This document shows positions 30,470 to 43,922 of a DNA stretch of 64,000 nt, in pieces (position 1 is the first letter of the stretch; each line of letters starts with the position of its first letter). The DNA comes from Avena insularis (Eukaryota; Streptophyta; Magnoliopsida; Poales; Poaceae): contig CM042688.1 of NCBI GenBank assembly GCA_023614405.1, positions 66,202,253 to 66,266,252 on the forward strand. The letters run 5' to 3'. Position numbers and translations under genes: made by a program. The notes below the pieces were generated by a model. It had not been told where the DNA came from. It ran no database searches and saw only the letters and a program-made list of their open reading frames with translations.

Positions 30470-32667
30470 ATGTCGGCTAGTAGTATAGTGCATAATGACA
30501 CAATTATCTTTGATGGGACAAATTATATTTTGTGGAGAAATTGCTTGCTTTGTAATCTTCGGACCTTGTGTCCAAATATTGAGCGATTTCTAGATGTAGG
30601 TTTTTCTCCTCCAATGGATCCTCAAAATCTATCTTTAGAGGATGAAGCTCAAGTATATAATAAGCTCTTTTTCTCCTTGAGCCCCACAGTTAATTTGTTC
30701 TTGACGATTGTGAAGCGCAAGTCATCTCATGAGATGTGGACCAAGCTTAAAGAAATATTTGGTGGGTCCATTTCTCATAGGATCGGTGGTATCTCCGAGA
30801 AGCTCTCTTCTCCTTCACATCATGAAGAGCTCCAAGTGGCTTCCACCTCCGGCCGAGATGAGATTTCAATTCTTTCCACTTCACTTACATGTGACAAGTC
30901 ACAAGGTAATGGCATGGTGAGTGGAAAAATCATATGTGATGATGGTAGTGTTTCTCTTTAGACCAATAATTCTTGTTCTATAAATGATAATGTTGTAGAG
31001 AGTTTGGACTTAAAAACTTCTTGCAACAATAGTTCTATATCCCCTTGTGTTGCTAGTCCTTGCATATCATCTAGAAACTATTTGAGTACTAATGTAGATG
31101 ATATGTTTGACTTGTCTTGTTCCAATAAACAAAATGCTTCTATTTGCTCTAGTTGTGTATCTAACAATGTAGAGGAAATCAAACACCCTATGGAGCAAGA
31201 CACGATCATGAATGAAGATTCAAGAATATCCTCATCTTCGTCCTCCCGTGCTCACATGTGCCTTATGGCAAGAGGATCAAAGGTATCTCCTACTTTGGAT
31301 CCCAACATATCTTATCTAGATAATAGCAATGATAGTGATGATGACCTTGATGAGCATACTAGAGCTCTTGTGCTTGAGTTGACCTTTTTATGTACCTCTC
31401 TTCGTGGTAATAATAAGGTTGTTGCTTGTCTCAAACACGTTATGGACACCATAACTAAACAAATGGAAACCATAGAGGAGTTGGATTTCCAACTTGATGA
31501 TGGGAGTCAGAGATTCAATCTCCTTAAGTAAGAGATTGCCGAGGAGAAGCACACACTAATTGTCTCCTCATACAAAAAATTGAATCTTATGAGCTTGAAA
31601 AGGAAAAATCTATTAATGATGCTAGTGCTACTAAATCTACTTCTTATGAAGCATCTACCCTAAAGGAGAATGTTGAGATAAGGGCTCAACTTGAGTTGCT
31701 AACTAGCAATTATGGGAAATTGGAAGAAAGTCATGAAAAGCTCTTGGCCTCTCATAATGATCTTCTAGTCTCCTATGATGGGCTAAAATTATCTCGTGAG
31801 GCAAGTATCACTAAGGTAACATCTTTTGAGACTCTTTTGGTCATTAGCACAACTTCTACTCAAAATGCTATTTTTCCATGTGCTAGTCCTAGTGATCCTT
31901 CTAGTCATACTAGTGATAAACCTTGTATTGGATTACTTGCTTTTCCTTGTTGCTCTAACAATGAAGCTTCTACTTCCTCTAGTACCTCTATTTCTACTAA
32001 CCATGTAGAGGAAATCAAAGAGCTCAAGGCCCAAGTCACTTCTTTGAAGAAATACTTGAAAAAGAGTCATGATGGCAAATCCACACTTGATAATATTTTG
32101 AGTGTGCAAAAATACCCCAATGATAAAATTGGACTTGGATTCAACTCCAATAACAAGAACAAGTCCAAGAGCAACAAGAAGAAGGGCCAAGACTAAGTCA
32201 AGGATTCGGCCAAGATTATTTGCTTCAAGTGCAAGGTTAAAGGACATCATGTAAGATCTTGTCCATTGAAGAAAAAGCACTTGAGTGAGAAGCAATAAGG
32301 GAAGCGGCCACAAGTTCAAGGTCAAGCCCAATCTCGACCTCAAGTTGAAGCTAGGCCACTTCCCAAGAAGAATCAAGATAAGGCTCCCCAAGACAAGAAA
32401 TCAATGAAGAAGAGAAAGGGGAGAACTTGTTGCTACATATGTCGTGAGAAGGGGCACTTTGCCTCTTCATGTTCAAATGGTACCTTATCTAACCCTATCA
32501 TTGTTGATGATGATGATTCTCTTGGGAAGGATAAGGATGGTAATGTGTTTGCCAAGTTTGTTGGAACTCAAAGTGGTGTCAAGAAACAAACCATTTGGGT
32601 TGCCAAGCCTATTGTGACTAACCTCTTAGGACCCAACTTGGTTGGGGACCAAAAAGCTCAAACTTGA
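30470..32667 (+). pseudogene. C gag with two zinc knuckles, broken
   Basis: Copia-type Gag. It starts MSASSIVHNDTIIFDGTNYI (the FDGTNY.LW motif near the start is typical), followed by a capsid-like helical part (SPTVNLFLTIVKRKSSHEMW, TKLKEIFGG). In-frame stops occur at 30959 and 31529, the frame shifts between 31531 and 31696, and more stops follow at about 32194 and 32297. A long coiled-coil-like Ser/Thr/Glu-rich middle is present (31540-32200). Two CCHC knuckles are readable: CFKCKVKGHHVRSC (about 32222-32263) and CYICREKGHFASSC (about 32432-32473). The C-terminus ends WVAKPIVTNLLGPNLVG with a stop, at the point where the protease/pol would be expected to begin. Confidence 0.85.
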
Positions 32668-35600
32668 TCAATAGGTGTTTTTGGAGGGCATTGGAGACTT
32701 GGGTAACACATGAAAAATTAAGGGATCTTCATATACTATATTTGATCAAGCCAAGTTATAAGGATTATCATCTCCCTACCATATACCTAATGCGCCTCTT
32801 TGCGGTAACTCGAACTCAACTCTTTTATATTGAAGTTACTTGCCCCTTTACATGTTTTGGTTTTGTACCAAGTATGTGTTTGTATTTGTTGTGCCTCACG
32901 CTTGCTTATTTTGTGTATTCAAGTATGTCTAGGTGTTTGGCACATCATTTACTCGTGTGTTTCATTTTGAGCCTCTAATGCATCTTGATGATATATTATT
33001 TGGCTCTTTTTGAGAGGTTAATGGAACATCCCATTATGGGGGAGTGATATGCCCCGCGTATCTCTCAAACCTTAAAATGTGTGCACATGAGTAATACCAC
33101 TTAGTATTGATATTACAAGATTATCTAGTCACTATTTGGTGTGTCATACTCATGAGAAATTCAAATTCTAAATGTACATTAATTATCTCTAGTTGAGGTT
33201 GTTTTTCCTCTTATTAAGAAAAATTGAATACCACATTATGGGGGAGTAATATGCTTCCTTTGCATATCACAATCCTAGGAAATGTGATCATATGAGGTAG
33301 TGACACTTAGAGTTTATATTGTTGATTATCTTGTATCTAGGTGGCATGTTAGCTCAAACAAGATCCAAATTTTTGTTAGAAGCTTTTATTTCTCATCTTT
33401 TCGTTCTTTGCTTGAGTAAGAAATTCTTGGTGTGGCCTTCCTCAAATGCATATCTCTATATCTTATTTGGGAGACCATTTGCTTCAAGTTATTCTAATCA
33501 TTGCTTTGCATGATTGTGTGACTAGTTGAAGCTATCAAGAATCTCTATCTTTGCATAGTGCTTAATCTTTTGATTCCTATCCTATGATTTTTATTGTGAA
33601 GATTTATCTTTAATATCTGTGCAATATACCACCAGAAATAAATTCCAATACACTCATTGTCTTTGACAATTGATATACTTGGGTGTGGTAGCATTTGTGG
33701 ATCATCTTCACCTTGGATTTCACCTCTTATTGCCTTTTTCTTTCCAAAAATTGTTGTGGCTCCCATTGTCTTCCTTGGCTTTTGAACATCTCTTTGATGG
33801 TGTTTTTGATTATTATCAAATGTGTTTTTAGTGGAAGATAAACCTTTTCTTCTCGGAACCTTGTTCCATTGTGAAAAGTGTTAAGGGTTTGGTTTATTTG
33901 TTGAAACCTTGCTCTTTTGGGAGTTTGTTATCTCATTCTTTATTCTCTATGTTATTTGCTTGAATGGGATAAATCTTTGAGCATTTGTTTTTTATTTCAT
34001 CTTTTATGCTCAATAGTTTTTGCTCAGTTCATTTGTTGAACTTTGTTGAACAAATCTTGTGTTGATTTGATCCTTTGATATAGTTTGGACAACAATTTTG
34101 TCACACCTTGTATGCCTTCTTGAATATTTTGGTGTTTTGTCCAAATTATATCTTTGTTGGTTTTGAAAGTCTCATGCATGCATGTTTACTAAATGTATAT
34201 CTTATATCATGTTTTGCTTTCTTTGATCCAATATATAGGGTATACTCAATCAAATCCTTAAATGGCTATGATGTGCATGAAATTCAAATTTCATCTCTAA
34301 ATATGCACATATGTTTATGGAGTATGTCCTATGTGTTGTGGTTAGTCTAACCACTTTGGACCTGATAAGTTTGGGGACCAAGATGTACTTGAATGTGTTT
34401 TAGGTACATTGGAGATGCAATGAATGCTTGTCTTATCTATAAGGAAGGTGTTGTCACCACATGATAATTGGAGCGAAGCTAGGATGATCCAAGAATTCTT
34501 ATCTACTACATCATACCATTGCTATCTCGGTAACAAGTATCTTATTCATGCATACTATTCTTCCATCCAATCTCTTGTAGGTTACATCTTGGCATGAATC
34601 TTTTTGTTTGTAAATGTTGTGGTTCTTGCAAGGATCTTTGAAAGACTTCTCTATCCTTATTGTTTATGTGAGTAATTTGAGATGATGCATATTTTGGGGA
34701 GTATATAAAATCATGTTCATGATTCACCAATTCCAAATATGCCTTCTAGCAATTTATTGCATATCAATTCCTCAGGGTACTCTCATGTGCAATATTATTA
34801 AAATTTCATTGAATCCTTCCTTTTGATACTTGTTGCCTTTCTCAAAATATCCCAACTAGCATTAGTTCCCTTAGTGTTAGTTGTGATGTTTTTGAGGTTT
34901 TTCTTTTTCTTTGGTGAAGTTCATTGATATACCATAAGATAAAATAGAGCCATGGGCTATATATGCACTTAAGCAAAATATCCTTTTAGGTATATGTTAT
35001 GACTTCCTCTTGGATATCTTGTATTCTTATTTTTGTTAACCTCTTATGTGTGGATGTTTCTTTGTGGATTATTCTCATGTCTTGTCCACTCAGAAACTTA
35101 TATACACAAGAGTGTTAATATCCTCGCTCTTTGCCAACCATCTCTCTTATCCTCTTGGTTTTTAATGGTATTGGTAAGGTCTTGATTTGTGAATGCTCGG
35201 TCTACTTTTATTGCATCTTCACACACTCATATCTCATATTTGGTTTATTTTGTACTTAAGCTTGTCTTGGCAAGTGTATTGATTTATAGCTATACTCCTC
35301 GTATCTTGGTTGTGTTCTAAATGATATAGAGGGATTGAGGTTCCATGTTTGTGCATATTGTATTCAAATGAAACAATTCATTTATGCACAAACCTTGGGG
35401 AGCTTCCTTATTTCATTTAGAGCACTCTTTGTCCATTTGATTATTTGGATCATTTGATTGCTTGCTTCATCCGTTGAAGTTTCTTCACCTTGTTATCCTT
35501 TTAGCAATATTTGATCCTCAATATAGTTGATTTCCTCTAAGTATTCATCATTGGATATGTGCATATGATTTCACTCATATTATGAGAAATGCACACCTTG

Positions 35601-36073
35601 GGAGGAACTTGAACTATATTGGCCTTCTAACTTTGTCATCCATTTTGGCACTTGTTGTCAATGGGGGAGAAGTTTAGAGGGTTTTAAGGGAAATGGTTTT
35701 CTACTTAAGATTGGTTTGTTCTTAAGTGTTTGCCTTTCATGCATTTCATCTTTATTATGTATTGCATGGTTGAATACATAGTGGAAACTCTCCCAAAGGT
35801 TATGCTTGACAATGTATGCAATGAAATTCAAGTTCATCACACGTGCATATATTGTGGGGGAGTTTGCTCTATATATGTTGGTTCTACTCACATATCTTGC
35901 ATTAGTTGTAGTTTGTGTGAGTATAATTGGTTTTGATATGGGATAGTATCTTTGTGTTACTTAACCATATCAAATACAACCTCTTGTATAACACATATTC
36001 TCGGATAAGCGGTGTACTTTTTTCTAATATTCATTATATAAACCCTCTTGTTGTGATTGTCATCAATTACCAA
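32668..36073 (+). other. Non-coding region of C in place of pol
   Basis: 3.4 kb, AT-rich, with no recognisable pol domain in six frames. CATTATGGGGGAGT recurs at about 33030 and 33236 with about 60 bp of weaker similarity after each; TGGGGGAG words recur near 35660 and 35857. These resemble the polypurine tract at 36074-36085. Confidence 0.75.
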
Positions 36074-36085
36074 AATTGGGGAGAT
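36074..36085 (+). other. Polypurine tract of C
   Basis: AATTGGGGAGAT immediately before the right LTR (TGAAAGGG). Typical of this Copia group. Confidence 0.8.
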
Positions 36086-38625
36086 TGAAAGGGTAATTTC
36101 CCCTATGTGTGGTTTTGGTGATTAATGACAATCCCTATGGACTAATGTTTTCATTGAGTTTTAAATGAAGGAATATTCCATAGGTCATGCTTGTAGTCCA
36201 TATGTTGGATTCAAGTATGGATGCCATGAAGATAAAGATATATCTTGAGTTTTGGCATCAAGATCATCGAATTGAAGAGAAGAATATGATATGTTCAAGA
36301 TCTTGAGAGCGTGATCTCAATAGAAGAATTCAAGATATGGCTCTAAGTCGGTGTCATGATAGCCTCATTAGTTGAGCTATGGTTGACTAAGATTTAGAGC
36401 ATGTAATCAAATGAAGAATTCTTTATGTACCTCAAGATATTGAGATGGAGCATGAGAAGATACTTGGTTGACCAATACAAAGAGCGAAGAGTGATTTCAA
36501 GTTGGTCAACGCATGAAGCATAAAGAATGTACCACATGGATCTTGTGGTATGGTAAGCCTTGTCATTTATGCATCATGAACTAACCCATTATATATGTGC
36601 CTTTGCGTTTTCTATATGGGATAGATATCTTTCCATGGGCATGCTTCAAAAGTGAAGATCTCATATAGCCGACAAGAGGATGACATCAAGTGGTGATCGT
36701 CATCAAGTTTGAGAAGGGCAAGTTCAAGATAAGCATCTCGAGAAGATCATTTGCGTGAAGCTTGCCGTCCATATTGGTGATAATGGACATGTGAAGATGT
36801 GTCTTAATGAAGCTATCCCATAGTGGTGTATGGGGGAGCAAATTATGAGTCTTCACGAAGCAACAATCATAAAGTGGTGCATTCCGGCTTGGATGGAGCT
36901 TGAAGCGTTGTCATCAAGACCAAGCGAGATGCGCAAGGCAAAGGTATGACCTTTCTAGATTTTCCTTTCCCAGTCTCAAGGTGGTTGTTGGGAGACCGGG
37001 TTATAGGATAGATAGCCGCACTATCAAGAGGGGCTTTCGGTTCGGTAACTTGATCACATTGCCTTAGGGAGCTCAATCCTTTGCATACATTTCATCTTCC
37101 TATTTTGTTGCTTCTTGGCATTTCTCCATGTGAGGTTCTTGATCTTGTTGCTAGCTCTTCAACAAGCCCAAGTTCATCGAAAACGGAATTCGTATGCATC
37201 TTCTATGGCGTTTTTGAGTTCGAAGGTTTTACCAGTTCTTCTCATAGGGAGGCTTCATACCTTTCTTAATTTGGTTATACCCTACTTTGTTGGACTATGA
37301 TGTTTTTATGCACCATCTTGTAAAGCTTGTTGTCCTTGTCAAAACAAGCCCAAGATCATCGAAATCGGAGTCCGAATGCAAAAGTTTTTGCATTTTTTGT
37401 GAAGTCTGTTTCATCCCGGTTGTGGATCCAGTTCAACTGAGTCCCACATCGGATGGTCCGGCGCTAGCGCCGGTAGACCGGATCTCAGACCGAATTTTCC
37501 GGTTTTTGCGATCGAGTCTATTCCGAGTTGGCAAACAGAGGTATTCCGATTTTTAGGCTGGTCCTCCGGCCTGGGGACCGAGTTTCCTGGTTCTGGGGCC
37601 AGTCCAACCGACTTTGAAACCAAGTTTTCACTGTTTTCTCTCCAACGGCCATATTTGCTTTTCCCTATAAAAGGGGGTTCTTCCCCCAACGTTTTTGGGT
37701 GTTCTTGACCACGAAATTGACCTCCATTGTTGAACCTCTTGATCTTGCCTCCTCCCTCTTTCCTCCAATGATTCTTGCATCTTTTTGAGGGCTTTGGAAG
37801 AGGAGATCTAGATCTACAATCCCCACCAATCAATTCCTTCTCTAAGTGAGGGAAACCCATTGGATCTAGATCTTGAAGTCATTTGTTGATTTCCACCATT
37901 GTTCTTCCTCTCTTATTCCTCCCTAGCACTTGTTGCTTTGGTGGGATTTGAGAGTGAGGGATTTAAATGCCCTTGGTGTTCTTGCTTTGCATTCTTGCTT
38001 AAGTGTTGAGCTCTCCACTACGATTTGTTCTAGTGAGAGACCGTGAGCTTGTTCCTCTTGGAGGGTGACCTCCTAGTTGGCTTGGCGGTTGGTTCCGCGG
38101 TGTCCTCTTCATGGAAGATTGTGAAGAGACTCGGGCTTCTCCTTTGTGGAGCTTGTGAAGTGGTTGTGGAGCTTGCCATCTCCGGAGTGGAGGAAAAGCT
38201 AGCCATAAGGAAAGAGCCTATTCCTTCATGGGATAGACTCGGAGAAGAAGGTGAGCCTTCGTGGCGTTGGGAAATCCTTCGTGGAATCCCACACCTCTCC
38301 GACGTGACGTACCTTACTTGTAAGGGAAACAGGAATACATCTTCGTCTCCGCGTGCCTCGGTTATCTCTATACCCGAGCTTACCTTCCTTGTGATAGCCA
38401 TCGAGCATGAAGTACTTATATCTTGCTTATCACTTATGGTATATTTATCTTGTGATATCTTGCTTAGCTTAACTTGTTGTTGGTGCACTTAGTTGAGCCT
38501 AGTGTATTTGGGTTTTGTGCTTGTAAAATAAACGTTAGTTTAATTCCGCATTCTATCAAGCCAAAACTGTAATAGTTTTGAAATTGCCTATTCACCCCCT
38601 TCTAGGCGACATCTCTATCCTTTCA
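36086..38625 (+). repeat. Right (3') LTR of C
   Basis: 2540 bp, same ends as the left LTR, followed by gcctt (38626-38630). The 16-bp palindrome is conserved at 37458-37473 and the TATA box at 37664-37672. Confidence 0.95.
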
Positions 38626-39067
38626 GCCTTGGTTGCCTTTGCTAAAAATCCTGGAGGGGCGGATTATCTGGCCTGGGTGAATGCAATGGCCATTGCCGGT
38701 TAATCCGGGGAGAAACTCCACCCCCACACAGCGTGATGTGCCTTGGTGGCGTCAGCAAACTCCTAGGGGCGGATTATCCGCCCCCTGGAGGGGCGGATTA
38801 TCCGGCCTAGGCGAATGCTCCAGCAATGGCCGGTTAATCCGGGGAGAAACTCCGCCCCCACATAGTACGATGCTCCTTGTTGGCTTTGGCGAACTTAGTG
38901 GGGTGGATAATCTAGCCCTTTGTAGGGGCGGATAATCCTCCCCCCAAAACTCTGGTTTAGCAGTATTTGGGCGGAAACAGTGTTCTGCGCACTAAACACA
39001 CAATTAAATAATCCTTGGAATTGTTATCTAACACACAAAATACTAGGGATCATAAAATGTTCTTTCA
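38626..39067 (-). repeat. 3' LTR of Z, part 2 (LTR start)
   Basis: After the TSD copy, Z resumes. On the minus strand the LTR starts TGAAAGAACATTTTATGATC at 39067. Two diverged copies of a block of about 125 bp are visible (about 38655-38750 and 38785-38880), each with GGCGGATTATC(C/T)GGCCT, AATGGCC..CCGGTTAATCCGG and GAAACTCC.CCCCCACA. Confidence 0.8.
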
Positions 39068-39081
39068 ATCTCCCCCTTTTT
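39068..39081 (-). other. Polypurine tract of Z
   Basis: On the minus strand AAAAAGGGGGAGAT directly before TGAAAG. It marks the 3' LTR start and orientation of Z. Confidence 0.8.
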
Positions 39082-39622
39082 AGTGTTAGATAACAATATT
39101 AGGATTTGTGATATAGCTCTACTAACACATGTGTGCATATATTAAGTTTGCATTTGAATAGAAATACACACACATAGGCTCGGTACCTTTTCGTGAATTG
39201 GAAGCTAAGGAACAAATGATGAGTTAGGGAGAGAGATGTACCATACCACCATAATGAAGTCCTCAATAAGATAATGATAGATAGTTTTGAAGAAACCCCA
39301 TATTGAGACTTCCAAGAATAAATACATAACGATACATCCACATAGATAATTCTAGAAATCCATAGTGATAAATCCATAAAGATGAATCCATAGTCTCATG
39401 ACACAATATGGACCAACATAGTCTCACACAAACAAACCAAATAGAAAATAGGAGAGTTCAACGCTAAATGGGCACAAGCAAAGAACAAAGAAAAACAATA
39501 AAATGCCAAATGTGCTTGTGCCCAACCCATGCAAATCCCCTAGACACCTACTAGAACTACTTCTCCCCCTTTGGTATCGGAATGCCAAAAAGGGAAAAGA
39601 GCGATGCTAGCATCCTGAGAGA
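39082..39622 (-). other. Z spacer between extra ORF and polypurine tract
   Basis: AT-rich with no supported ORF; ends with CTTCTCCCCCTTTGG near 39562, a second polypurine-like block. Confidence 0.55.
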
Positions 39623-41100
39623 TCACTCCTCGTCGTCATCCTTGTCCCCGTTCTCGTCCTCTTCCTCATCATAGGCACCCTCATCATCATACTCCTCATC
39701 GTCATCCTCATCATCAGTGGCTGGCGGAGTAGGTTATCTCGGAAACAAGTGATGCCCGACCTCACCATAGTTGGTGCCTGAAGTGTTCCATTGAGCAAAC
39801 GGAGTAGGATCTGCCTTGGTAGGAGGAGGGCCTGATATCGCAGAGACATGGTGGAGAATATGATGCTGAGTGTGAGACATGTCATGATGCTGCAGATATG
39901 CTTCATACTACCCCTTGTGGGTGTCAACTCCCATGCAAATAATGTTGCGCTGGAACCAGTTTTAGGTGCTTCACTTCCCTGCAATGGATGGCACCGGGGG
40001 CCTCCTCCCACTCACCCTAGCATCTCCCATAAAGGACTTGTGAGCTGTAGAGGGGTGAGAGATCTTCCTAGTCTTGTAGATCTTCTTGACTTTGTGAACA
40101 TCAAGATTTTACCAAAATCCTCATGTGCGAGCATATGCTTGATGAGCATCATGATGTAGGGAGCACACGGGATAGAGAGCCTGTTTTACATAGCATCAGT
40201 CATCTCATGGAAGATGAAATCCATCACATCCAGCTAGTAGCTCACGCCAGGGTCTTCAGAAGATGCAACCTCATAAGCAAAGCCCATCAGCTAAACAAGG
40301 TGACCACAGATGTTGTCATTGTTGCCCCCACTCGGAGTGATGCAATCAGAGAACGTACCAACCAGCTGAGCATAAAGTGGAGATAGACCGGAAACCTTAC
40401 CAACAACACCATTAGGACCACAACTTGGTGAAAGAAGTGTGTCTTTGTTGGGCTTGATAGAAGAGATGATGTGATACCCACAATATTGTTCACGGCCAAC
40501 AAATGAGTAACTAACCAAGAACCTCAGCAAACATGTAGAAATCAGACTCCAGATAGTTCCCGCCTATCATCCACTTCATGGTGCGACGCTCATCCCCACA
40601 CACCATGGGAGTGAAGAAAAACTGCTTCACCACGGAAGTATCATAAGAACACTGGAGCTCCATGAGATGATGCAGCCCCATCTTCTCAGTCATAGCCAAA
40701 GCTTTAGCACATTGAGACTTACAGCCTGCCTCGGTCAGATCCATAGGACGCATGGGACGAATCTTTAGGAAGTCATAAACATCATCAACGATAAACTTGT
40801 TGTGAGCACACCAAAATTGGGGTTCCCCAAGCTCCTTATCAATATCAGCCTCCACATATAGGTCATGCTATCGAATAGCTGAATACGAAATGATGTCCAT
40901 GTCCTTGTAGCTGACCCTAGGCTGCTTACCCTTCTTCTTGGAATTAACCAGCCCGAGACCTCTTGTCCTTCTTAGACCTTTCTACCATCCTATCAGCCTC
41001 TCGTTTCTGCCTCCTCAACTCAACCTCATCAACAAGAACACCTTCTTCACTGGGCCTGAAATAGTGAGCACGAGGATGGCGCTTGTACATATGAGAGACC
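39623..41100 (-). pseudogene. Extra ORF of Z downstream of pol, broken
   Basis: Read leftward from about 41100 (MYKRHPRAHYFRPSEEGVLV): a basic segment (RRQKREADRMVERSKKDK), a stop near 40880, then EADIDKELGEPQFWCAHNKF, RPMRPMDLTEAG, GLHHLMELQCSYDTSVVKQF and WMIGGNYLESDFYMFAEVLG. After further stops and shifts it ends in an acidic tail (DEDDDEEYDDEGAYDEEEDE) at 39623. The layout (small N-terminal basic part, a domain with an aromatic-rich FA-LGY block, acidic tail) resembles the Athila-type ORFs of X and Y. It sits in the place where Sireviruses carry an env-like ORF. No signal peptide or clear membrane segment is seen, so I do not call it env. Confidence 0.6.
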
Positions 41101-42326
41101 CCATGAGAGCCACATGTGATGTTAATGAGGCAGATAGCAAGTACATAAGAACACACACAAGTCCAGGAGGAGTGTTAAAAAAAGTAGAGGAACAACTACA
41201 AGTCAATCACATGTCAAACCATAGTCTAAGATTATCTGCAGCAAGTGCAAATCTTCCAGGCCCGATAATCTGTCTAAGTCAGGGGGATAATCTGGATGGC
41301 CGGATAATCCGGCCGATCTAGGGGTGGATAATCCGGCCCTGGCAAATTTTTGCAGATCATCTCAGATGCATAGTTCAAACATAGATCAGGGAGCGTGGTT
41401 TCTAGCCTACAATTTATAACAAGCAAAAGAGCACATGAGCAACTTCTAGACCGAGTTCCAACAACAAACAACAACATCTATACAAAATATGAGAGTGGGG
41501 AATTTACCCTCACTCATTGGAGGAAGAACTCGGAGGAGGTACCCAGAGGAGTTGTGAAGAAGATCTGGGGGAGGCCCGGTGAATCTGGTGGCCGAAACGG
41601 CACCAGGGAGAGTCGGGGAGTCCGGAGGCGGCTGAGAGGAAGGTTGGGGGGGTCAGGGTGGACTGGCTACTTTGTTTGAGCCCTTCCACCCGACGCCCAA
41701 CCCTAAGTAGATGAAACCACCCGGGCCGGTAAATCCGGACACCACTAGTGGTGGATAATCCGCCGGGGCGGATAATTAGGCCACCAATGGGCGGATAATC
41801 CGGCCTTCACCAATTATTCTGCTTACCCAGAAATTGGTCCAACATAACCCCTCAAAACTCTCGCAAGATAAATAGAGGACTTGTGTGCAAGATAGATGGT
41901 TCAAGGTGGGAGAAAGGCTTAGGTTTAGATAACCAAACTGATATGGTACTACACACCAAGAATTACAAAAACTAAGAGAGTGAAAAGCCAATTGTTGGTG
42001 TGTTTTCCATAATAACACAAGATGGGCAAATAAAAACCAATGAAAGAACCTCAAAGAACCAACTCTTCATAAAGAAGAGGGCGGTGGCCGAAGCCACCAT
42101 GTAGGAGTAGATGGCATGACACACCGTGAAGATGTATCTTGGGTTAATAGATAATACTCATCAATAAACTCACATATCACAAAATGATATTAAGTGAAAT
42201 GATTTATCTTTCTTTTGGCATTATGGAGGGAGTGTTAGCCCAATAATTAGGACCACGCTCCCCCTATATCCATGCCCACACCTAAACCAAATAAAGGATG
42301 AAATATAAGAGAGTATGCAAGAGAGA
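41101..42326 (-). other. Z spacer between pol and extra ORF, with GGATAATCC words
   Basis: Non-coding. Palindromic words occur at 41263, 41284, 41300-41312 (CCGGATAATCCGG, perfect around its centre), 41325, 41752, 41768 and 41795. The rest is unassigned. Confidence 0.6.
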
Positions 42327-43922
42327 TCAAGTCAAGCTCCTTGAATCAACGATATTTAGCTCATTCCTCAAGTAACAAAACCTCGCTTCGTCAAGTGGCT
42401 TCGTGAAAATGTCCGCAAGCTGATTCTTCGTGCTCACAAAAGATAGGTCAATATCTCCATGAGCAACATGGTCTCGAATAAAATGATTGTGGATCTCAAT
42501 ATGTTTAGTCCTTATGTGCTACACCTGATTGTAAGCAATTTTAATGGCATTTTCATTGTCACATAAAAGAGGCACTTTGTCACAGTTGACATCGTATTTC
42601 TTTAAAGTTTGTCTCATCCATAGTAATTTAGTGCATGCACTTGCAGAAGCCAGATATTCCGCTTGGGCGGTGGAGAGAGATATGCAATTTTGCTTTTTAG
42701 AAGACCAACATACCAAAGACCTTCCCAAAAATTGACAAGCTCCAGAAGTCAACTTCCTATCATCCTTGTTACTAGCCCAATCGGAATCAGTATAACCACA
42801 TAAAGAGAAATTAGAGCCCTTGGGATACCATACACCAAAATTAGGGGAATGAACCAAATATCGGAAGATTCTCTTGACCGCCAACAAGTGGCTTTCTTTA
42901 GGAGCCGATTGATACCTTGCACACACACCTACACTCAACACAATATCAGGTCTAGATGTGCAGAGGTAAAGAAGAGAGCCAATCATGGATCGTATACCTT
43001 TTGGTCCACATCTTTACCATTGGGATTTAATTCAAGGTGACACTTTGTTTGCATCGGAGTAGCAACACCATTAAGATCGGTCATCTTGAATCTTGAGCAT
43101 GTCTTGTATGTATTTTGCTTGATTAATAAAAGACCCTTCTCGGAGTTGATTGATTTTGAAACCAAGAAAGAAACTCAACTCACCCATCATAGACATCTCA
43201 AACCTATCTGTCATAAGCTTTGAAAATTCATTGTTAAAAGCTTGGTTAGTAGATCCAATAATAATGTCATCAACATAGAGTTGGCATACAAAAAGATCCC
43301 CATTAACCTTCTTAGTAAAAAGAGTGGGGTCAATCTGCCCAACTTCAAAACCTTGGTCTAACAATAACTCTTTAAGATGCTCATACCATGTACGTGGGGC
43401 TTGTTTAAGGCCATGGAGCACTTTATCAAGTTTGTAGACGTGGTTCAGAAAATTGGGGTACTCGAAGCCCGAGGGTTGCTTAACATAGACCAACTCATGT
43501 AATGGACCATTAAGAAAGGCACTTTTAACATCCATTTGATGTAATTTAAAGTTATGATGAGCTACATAAGCAAGGAGGATACGAATGGACTCAAGACGAT
43601 CCACTAGAGCATAAGTCTCGCCAAAGTCGATGCCTTCCACTTGGGAAAAGCCTTGTGACACAAGTCTTTCCTTGTTCCTCACAACAATTCCATTATCGTC
43701 TTGATTATTCTTGAAGATCCACTTTGTGCCGATAACATTGCGGAACACTTTAGGCTTCTCAATGAGCTTCCACACTTTGTTGCGCTCAAATTTGTTGAGC
43801 TCTTCATGCATAGCCACAACCCAATCTGGATCTTCAAGAGCTTCAAAAACCTTCTTGGGTTCAACCATAGATATATGTGCTTGATGGTCACTAAATTTTG
43901 CAAGTTCACTCCTAGTGGGCAC
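42327..43922 (-). pseudogene. Z reverse transcriptase and RNase H
   Basis: Copia [67 protein letters not shown] (first catalytic Asp), [28 protein letters not shown] and [12 protein letters not shown] (catalytic YVDD). The frame shifts near 43160-43075, losing the normal LGFKI..Q to MLKRFKM continuity, and a stop lies at about 42985. RNase H follows: MIGSLLYLCTSRPDIVLSVG, YTDSDWASNKDDRKLTSG, SLSTAQAEYLASASACTKLL, a stop near 42520, then the tail HIEIHNHFIRDHV and QLADIFTKPLDEARF to 42327. The catalytic residues are present but the frame is broken in three places. Confidence 0.9.

Larger units (their letters stand above)
27875..38625 (+). mobile_element. Element C: complete gag-only (non-autonomous) Copia retrotransposon
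   Basis: 10,751 bp with LTRs 27875-30413 and 36086-38625, flanked by gcctt. The PBS TTGGTATCAGAGC (30415) is the initiator-Met type common in Copia elements. Gag with two CCHC knuckles is present but decayed (30470-32667). No protease, integrase, RT or RNase H follows; 32668-36068 is non-coding. The polypurine tract AATTGGGGAGAT directly precedes the right LTR. The first 385 aligned LTR bases differ at about nine positions (roughly 2 percent). It is inserted in the 3' LTR of Z. Confidence 0.95.

Noticed and set aside
39623..41100. Retroviral-type envelope gene of Z
   Set aside because: The position fits the env-like ORF of Sireviruses, but no signal peptide, cleavage site or membrane helix can be read from the broken frames.
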